This document shows positions 58,241-64,000 of a stretch of DNA of 64,000 nt, in pieces (position 1 is the first letter of the stretch; every line of letters starts with the position of its first letter). Position numbers and translations under genes: made by a program. The notes below the pieces were generated by a model. It was not told the DNA's origin and made no database searches. It saw only the letters and a program-made list of their open reading frames with translations. The DNA comes from Ryuthela nishihirai (Eukaryota > Arthropoda > Arachnida > Araneae > Heptathelidae): contig JAWZYU010000007.1 in assembly GCA_038380435.1 (NCBI GenBank), positions 25,461,001-25,525,000 on the forward strand, read 5' to 3'.

Positions 58241-58545
58241 GCAGTTCACTGTGGTGACGAAAAAGCATGTCAAACAATGTACCTATCAAGCCGTGCTGAC
58301 GTCTGTCGGTGGCACCACTCCGTCTGCGACATACGCTAGAACCTTCATTTCGCCACTGATGCTAAAGGCGTCCAACAGTTCGTGCATCCCGATAAACATG
58401 GGCAGCGCACGACGTGTAGTCTATCCAGCTTCACATAGCCTATAATTCTTCCTCTCTCAAACGCATCCAAATGGCGATAAAACTGCCAACAGCTGTACCA
58501 GTCATTTTCGGCCTTCACTGAACAATTTCCAAGCGGAACCACCTA
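58241..58545 (-). pseudogene. Tc1-like transposase relic, right piece (HTH region)
   Basis: On minus one frame reads HLDAFERGRIIGYVKLD, similar to the opening helix of Tc1-type transposases (a DxxxRGRIxGL-type motif). It then decays with frame changes toward the LINE target site. It continues at 51599-51460. Weakly supported. Confidence 0.4.
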
Positions 58546-59106
58546 ATCTCAACCGTTTGCACGACTTCCACCGGCATACACACAATGCCACCCATGTTCC
58601 TTCTTGCACCTTTTGTCTCTTGAGCCACACACGTCGTTGGCTCCGGTTTATCATCATTTGCATATCTCAACTGCGCACATCCACCCTTCTATTTGCGTGT
58701 TAGTACGACATGTCCTTCTGGTTGGGGCACTTTCAATGTCGAGTAGTGTGTATGCCCAATTTATCACAAATCATTGCTAGCCCTCCTATTGAGCAGTGGC
58801 TTCACTAATTAGATATCAGACTAAAATGCTGCAAGAAGGTCAGAAAACTCCTCAACTCTGGGCTTCCTACTTCCCAAAGCTTAACTAATTTTGCTCCAAA
58901 TAATACTATATGTAAATTATAATTTCAAAATTATAGCAGAATGTGCTTTAAAAAAAGTCAGCAAACAATTTTGGATTATTCTATAATAATCATATATAAT
59001 CTTAATAAATAAATTATTCTATTTCAAAATTTTTGTAAAAGTTAAAAAAAAAAGAAATAATAGTCAGATACGTACACATGAATATTTGCCAAATTATAGT
59101 CAGATA

Positions 59107-59301
59107 AAAAAAATAAATACCTCCTCAAGCAGCTGCTTGCCACAGAGGTCTGACAGGAGCCTGCCAGTTTATATGCCATAGTAGAAGGTCTGAGAGGATG
59201 CAGGACCTCAGCAGAAAAACGATACATACATCCATGCCTCGAACCCAGGTCCCTTAGATCAGTAGCCAAGCGCTCTAACCACTCGGCCATGGGACGTCTC
59301 C
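59107..59301 (-). mobile_element. SINE B copy 6
   Basis: TSD tagtcagata at 59097-59106 and 59302-59311. Head at right (ccactcggccatgggacgtc), tail at left (aataaatacctcctcaagc). A further tagtcagata occurs at 59061-59070. Confidence 0.88.
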
Positions 59302-59989
59302 TAGTCAGATACAAAGTAAAATAATGCACCAGAGTAAGATGTCCACACACTTCGAAAGCTAGTTGGAAAATTAGAATTACGTGTGGCTGCTGAAGGTCAT
59401 ATTGCAAAGAGTGGTATTGAGTTGTTCATCTGTGCCAGCTATTTATTTTGTGGATATAATGAGAGAAACTGTACACCGAATTTGGTACTTCTAGCTAATA
59501 CCGTTTAGGAGGAGTTCTTGATCAGACATTTTAACTAAAATATATAATAGCTTAACTCCACGCAATTTAAATATTTTCAAAGTTGGAACCACGCAGCTAT
59601 GTATTTAGAAAAAAATGGAAGAGGAGGTTCTAAAACTGTTAAAATGACGTGAAATTTTGAATAATCAGTCGATTGATACGTCGTTAATCGGCGGGTACAT
59701 AAAAATTTCACATACATAGTAGCAAATTAAGTTTCACCCTCTCCTTTCTTTAGCTTTGTCCGTCCCTTCTTCAACCCTCTAAGTCCATTCTTCAATCCTA
59801 TCCGTTACTTTTTGAACCCTATCAGTTATTTCTCCATTCGCCACAGTTAGAAACAAAACCTATTTTGTATTTTCCAACTATTCACCAGTCAAACTACTGC
59901 TTATAATACAGATATTTCAATGTCTAGTTAAGTGGTTTGAAAATATTTTTGATTACGTGTCAATATATACGGTCTCTAGAAAAATGAGT

Positions 59990-60240
59990 CTACACGGTCA
60001 AAAAATTAGAAACTTTACCTCAATAGTTTGCAAGACTCCCGTGTTTCTTCAGAACAGCTTAAAATCGACGTGGCATAGAGTCGATAAGTGTTCCGAAGCT
60101 ATTCGAGTAATGTGAAGTCATTCCTGTTGCAACGCAGCATGCAGTTCCTTCAGGTGCCTCCGTAACAATTTATGGTCTCTCTCCTGTGCTAATGAACATG
60201 CCACAATTATTCCTGACAGATGTCGAGAATCCGAACTGCT
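59990..60240 (-). pseudogene. Tc1-type transposase C-terminal relic
   Basis: On minus a short stretch reads FGTLIDSMPRRF, then a stop, AVLKKHGSL, resembling the end of Tc1 transposases (IDSMPRR, lysine-rich tail, stop). It is followed by tacacggtcaaaaaattag-like sequence that may be the terminal repeat. Catalytic blocks are not recognisable. Confidence 0.5.
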
Positions 60241-60249
60241 TGCATTTAA

Positions 60250-61508
60250 GATAATTCAGAAATTACTTGCCAGTGGCATATGACATCTTTTGTATGTCTG
60301 TGCAACGGTGCTTTGCGTCGCAGTTATCTTAAAGATATAAGGTTTTTAATTACTTGGTCAGGCAGTGCACAATATTGGCACAAATATTGATGTAATAATA
60401 TGACGTTTTATTCTCAAATTTGAAACCGTCCTAAGTATTTTACCAATTACTAATGGCTTCCTTGTACTAAATTTAATTGGCTCCAATTTTGCAATGGATT
60501 CAATATAAATTTTATTTACAAAACAATTTCTCTTATGGATAGACTGAACTAAATACAGATAAAAGAACGCATACCCTTCAGTGCCCGGATCTAGAGGAGA
60601 AAAAAAAAACTGAACAAGTGATGCAGTAGAATAGAAAAAATCAAAGGGAGGGAGGGGACAAGATTTTGAATTTCCCTTGCAGTATAATATTTCTCCCTCC
60701 GGTTTAGAGGAATTTAATTTTTTTAAATGCGTGAAACTTGAACAAGTTTAATGATTTTTTTGACTCGTTGACCCTTACTAGCGTTCTGAAGGGGGTGGGG
60801 GAGCAATGCCAGATGCTGCTCTGATATAGATTAATTTTCCGTTTTATTTAATTTCATAGTAAGTCAAATCATGGTGTTATGGGCCATTGTTCCTATTGTC
60901 AACTAAGAATTGCAAAATATCAACTGACGTTAGCCAATCAAATTTCGCACAAGGAAGCCATTAATAATGGATAAACACTTATTTTTTATTTATATGGTTT
61001 CTAAATTAAGAATAAAAAGTCATATTACAACATAAATATGTGTGCTAAAATTATACAGGGCCTGGTCAGGAAATTCGAATTGGCGTAGAAGAAGGACTAT
61101 ATTAAATGAGAAATCATTCATTGTCTACCGTGCCTCTTGATCTCTCGACCTTCACTTTGACCCTTATTTGACCTCGAAACCGCAAGGGGACCGAATGAAG
61201 ACCGCATGAAGACAATGGCAATTGTTTTGAACCGAATCTTCTAACCGAATCCCCGCTAGGCACTGATTTTCTGCTTTCTAGCAGATATATTTATATCACG
61301 ATTAAATTTAAATTTGACTTTGAAGAATACGTCGAATCTTAAATTTCATGATGTTTCTGATATACGCTACCCGAATCACTAATTTTCGCACTAATTTTCA
61401 CCTTTCTAACACTCATACATCATGGTTAGACTGGAATATGACTTTGTGCACTAATCACTGCAACATTCCTTTTGTTTTTTTTCACTAATCTCTAATTCAC
61501 ACTCAACT
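60250..61508. other. No gene seen
   Basis: AT-rich sequence. A short patch cagtgcccggatctagagg near 60574-60592 resembles DNA-transposon tips seen near 27258 (caggcacggatctag) but no element can be bounded. Confidence 0.4.
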
Positions 61509-61519
61509 CCAGTTCTCTT

Positions 61520-61876
61520 CGTCAGGCTCGTAATCTGTACTTCCCAGGTTCGAGTCCCAGCTGGGTCAGCGTTGAGATTTATTTCCGCAAAATTCCCCGC
61601 CCTGCCCACGGTCAGTAGGGGACACCGATGGGCTTGGAAAGGCCGCCGTCCGTCGGATGGGACGTTAAGCCGTGGCCCCATGTGCGGGAGAGCCCTACCA
61701 TGTGCACGTTAAAGAACACGCTGGATGGCCTTGACGGGAGGCTACCATCTGTCTCCCAACAGCTGTTCCAGTGGGTCCCCTCCCCCAACCTTCTCTGAGC
61801 CTTCGGGGTCCATGTGACCTGGCCATTTAGCCCATTGTGTGCAAAAAAGTGCCGCTCAGAGGTAAAACAACCCAAC
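61520..61876 (+). mobile_element. SINE A copy 14, 5'-truncated
   Basis: TSD ccagttctctt at 61509-61519 and 61877-61887. It begins in the anticodon-arm region of the head. Confidence 0.93.
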
Positions 61877-62259
61877 CCAGTTCTCTTTACTCTTTACTAT
61901 CGAAACTTGAAATTCTCATTGAGTTTTATTTTCGTGAGGGATTAGTATATCGCTTCAAGCGATATCTTCTGTTTTATTCCATTCTATCGCAATAAAAAAT
62001 TCAATTTGCAAAATATTACCTAGTTTCGTATTTTACATTCTCCATTTGCATAAAAGAAATCTCTTGTGATGTATTTTTCTCTGTCTCTGAACATCGTGGA
62101 TCAATATATTTATGATTCTAGAAAATGTCATCATTAAATTTCAAAATTTTATTCAAGATTTTATGTTTCCCCCCAGATTTTATTGTACGCTTCACTAAAG
62201 CTATTACCTTTCCTTACTCAATATCATTAAAAAATGCTAGTTTTATGTCCAATGGATGA

Positions 62260-62603
62260 TAATGCTAAACCAATTGCTACAAGCCTTACCAACTCTCACA
62301 CACGACTCAGTGTTATTATAGAGAGCTTAACAGAGAGAAAACTAAAGTGATGAAAATTGGTCAGGCAGGTTGTGATTCAGTTCATCTGAATGGTTGCAGT
62401 CTTGAGCAGGTGTCACAGTTTAATTATCTTGGGAGCTATGTAACAGATACTGGTGATGTGCGGCATGAGATTAACAAACGAATAGGGATTGCTGCCGGGA
62501 CTTTTAAGAATCTATGAAGATTGTGGAGAAATAGGCGTATACACTTAAAAACTAAAATTAGACTGTATAATAGTTTGGTTCTTTCTAGAGTTATTTATGG
62601 TAG
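62260..62603 (+). mobile_element. RTE fragment with an inverted 5' segment
   Basis: 62329-62603 is plus-oriented RTE sequence corresponding to about 47003-46731 of the long copy. 62260-62328 is RTE sequence in the opposite orientation, corresponding to about 47224-47291, that is, from further 5' in the element. About 220 bp between the two segments are missing. Confidence 0.85.
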
Positions 62604-62668
62604 AGAATTACGTGTGGCTGCTGAAGGTCATATTGCAAAGAGTGGTATTGAGTTGTTCATCTGTGCCA
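62604..62668 (+). repeat. 65-bp exact duplicate of 59373-59437
   Basis: agaattacgtgtggctgctg through gttcatctgtgcca is identical at both places, same orientation, 3.2 kb apart. Here it joins the RTE fragment to the satellite. Confidence 0.88.
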
Positions 62669-63763
62669 CACACAGATGAGTCAATAAACCCACAATTGGA
62701 TAAACAAGTTACTAGACCCACACTCTGTAAAAACCAAAAAGCTTCCCAATTCAATAAACCCACACTGTGGAAAACCCCAAGTAATCGGACAAGTCAATAA
62801 ACACCAGCTATGAAGAAACCCGAGAAAAACACTAAATTCAATAAACACAAACTCTGATAAAGGAGTCAATAATTCCACACTCTGAAAAACGTGAAAAACA
62901 TCAATTCAATAAACCAACAAAGTGGAAATCCCCAATAAATCGTCATAGTCAAGAGAGTGAAACTCTGAAAAACCCCAAAGTCAAAGAACTGACACTCTGA
63001 GAAAACCAAAAAGCAACCCAAATGAATAAACACACACTGTTGAAAGCCCAAGAAATCTCCAGGTCAATAACTCAAACTAAAAAATTCCAAATTCTATAAA
63101 CCCTCATTCTAATCAAGAAGTTAATAAACACACACTATGTAAAAAACCCAAAAAGCCCTCAATCAATAATCATACACTGGGGAAAACCCGAAGAAATGCC
63201 TGAGTCAATAAACCCACAATCGGATAAAACAAGTTACTAAACCCACACTCTGTAAAAACCAAAAAGCTCCCGAAATCAATAAACCCACACTGTGGAAAAC
63301 CCCAAGTAATCGGACAAGTCAATAAACACCAACTATGAAGAAACCCCAGAAAAACACTAAATTCAATAAACACAAACTCTGATAAAGAAGTCAATAATTC
63401 CACACTCTGAAAAACGTGAAAAACATCAATTCAATAAACCAACAAAGTGGAAATCCCCAATAAATCGCCCAAGTCAAGAAACTGAAACTTTGAAAAACCC
63501 CAAAGTCAAAGAACTGACACTCTGAAAAAACCTAAAAGCAACCCAAATGAATAAACACACACTGTTGAAAGCCCAAGAAATCTCCAGGTCAATAACTCAT
63601 ACTAAAAAATTCCAAATTCTATAAACCCATACTCTAATCAAGAAGTTAATAAACACACACTCTGAAAAAAAAAACAACCCAAAAGCCCTCAATCAATAAT
63701 CATACACTGGGGAAAACCCGAAGAACTGCCTGAGTCAATAAACCCACAATCGGATAAACAAAA
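62669..63763. repeat. Higher-order satellite, about 527-bp period, about 14 monomers per unit
   Basis: The word gagtcaataaacccacaat recurs at 62678, 63202 and 63732 (spacings 524 and 530). Within each unit about 14 diverged monomers of about 37 bp repeat the theme tcaataaacccacactctg plus a variable part. The two full units match each other monomer by monomer far better than monomers match within a unit. ORFs here are repeat artefacts. Confidence 0.85.
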
Positions 63764-64000
63764 GACTAAAATTAGACTGTATAATAGTTTAGTTCTTTCT
63801 AGGGTTAGTTATGGTAGTGAAACTTGGACGTTGTGTAAACAAGATAACAGGAAACTAGATTCTTTTGATTCTAGATGCTTACGTAGTACTTTGGGTATTA
63901 GGTGGTTTAACTTTGTAACTAATGATGAGGTTAGCAAAGAAGTCTGCAACCTCCTTTAAGCAGCATATTGTGTAGAGAGACACTCCTCTGGTTTGGCCAT
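63764..64000 (+). mobile_element. RTE 3' fragment, runs off the window
   Basis: It begins actaaaattagactgtataa, repeating the last about 50 bp of the fragment before the satellite (62552-62603). It continues with the family sequence for TWTLCKQDNRKLDSF-type residues and the segment before RLRWFGHVARM. It carries small differences from the long copy. Confidence 0.85.

Noticed and set aside
1633..61875. Recurring 60-100-residue ORFs with GCFTSERHFFAHHGLNG-type sequence on the strand opposite the SINE head
   Set aside because: They coincide exactly with SINE A copies, include the promoter head and tail, and have no coding support beyond recent copy identity.
62681..63403. ORFs such as MELLTPLSEFVFIEF on minus
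   Set aside because: They are translations of the higher-order satellite and repeat with its period.

Overview
The window is eukaryotic and almost entirely made of mobile elements. Splice-like sites, tRNA-derived SINEs with target-site duplications (TSDs), non-LTR and LTR retrotransposons, Tc1/mariner and hAT remnants and a decayed Polinton/Maverick point to an arthropod. A spider or other chelicerate is my best guess, from the style of the Polinton proteins, the gag and the LINEs; this is inference and no species is claimed. I see no functional rRNA or tRNA gene, no CRISPR array, and no intact host gene.

Layout. 1-8.2 kb: a Polinton whose genes are all broken (integrase end, penton, small core protein, major capsid, protease, packaging ATPase, late protein, a degenerate AT-rich minisatellite, and the C-terminal end of DNA polymerase B on the minus strand). 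Two SINEs interrupt its capsid-region genes. 8.2-12.7 kb: AT-rich sequence with one SINE of a second family, an old foldback element and another SINE. 12.7-20 kb: an LTR retrotransposon with gag and protease remnants but no recognisable reverse transcriptase or integrase, invaded by three SINEs. 20-24.7 kb: two minisatellites, a 380-bp local duplication and an internally deleted Tc1 element with both terminal repeats. 25-41 kb: old SINEs, a third LTR, hAT-like and mariner remnants, short foldback MITEs and a Tc1 transposase split by a SINE. 41.9-46.2 kb: the least repetitive part, with a decayed two-exon THAP-domain gene, a possible exon and a perfect 22-bp hairpin. 46.3-49.7 kb: a nearly complete RTE-type LINE on the minus strand ending in an ATC/GAT microsatellite. 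51.6-58.2 kb: a full-length 6.6-kb I/R1-group LINE on the minus strand, bounded by a 13-bp TSD. 58.2-64 kb: more SINEs, a Tc1 remnant, an RTE copy with a 5' inversion, and a roughly 527-bp higher-order satellite inside RTE sequence.

How it fits together. The window reads as a layered record of insertions. At least ten SINE copies keep recognisable duplicated target sites, and several sit inside other elements (Polinton, LTR, Tc1, an older SINE), so relative ages can be read directly. The element closest to activity is the 6.6-kb LINE: endonuclease, reverse transcriptase and RNase H motifs are intact, interrupted by one in-frame TGA and a probable frameshift in ORF1. Its 3' end is a perfect 16-bp stem closed by a UUCG loop, and its 5' UTR holds several strong hairpins.
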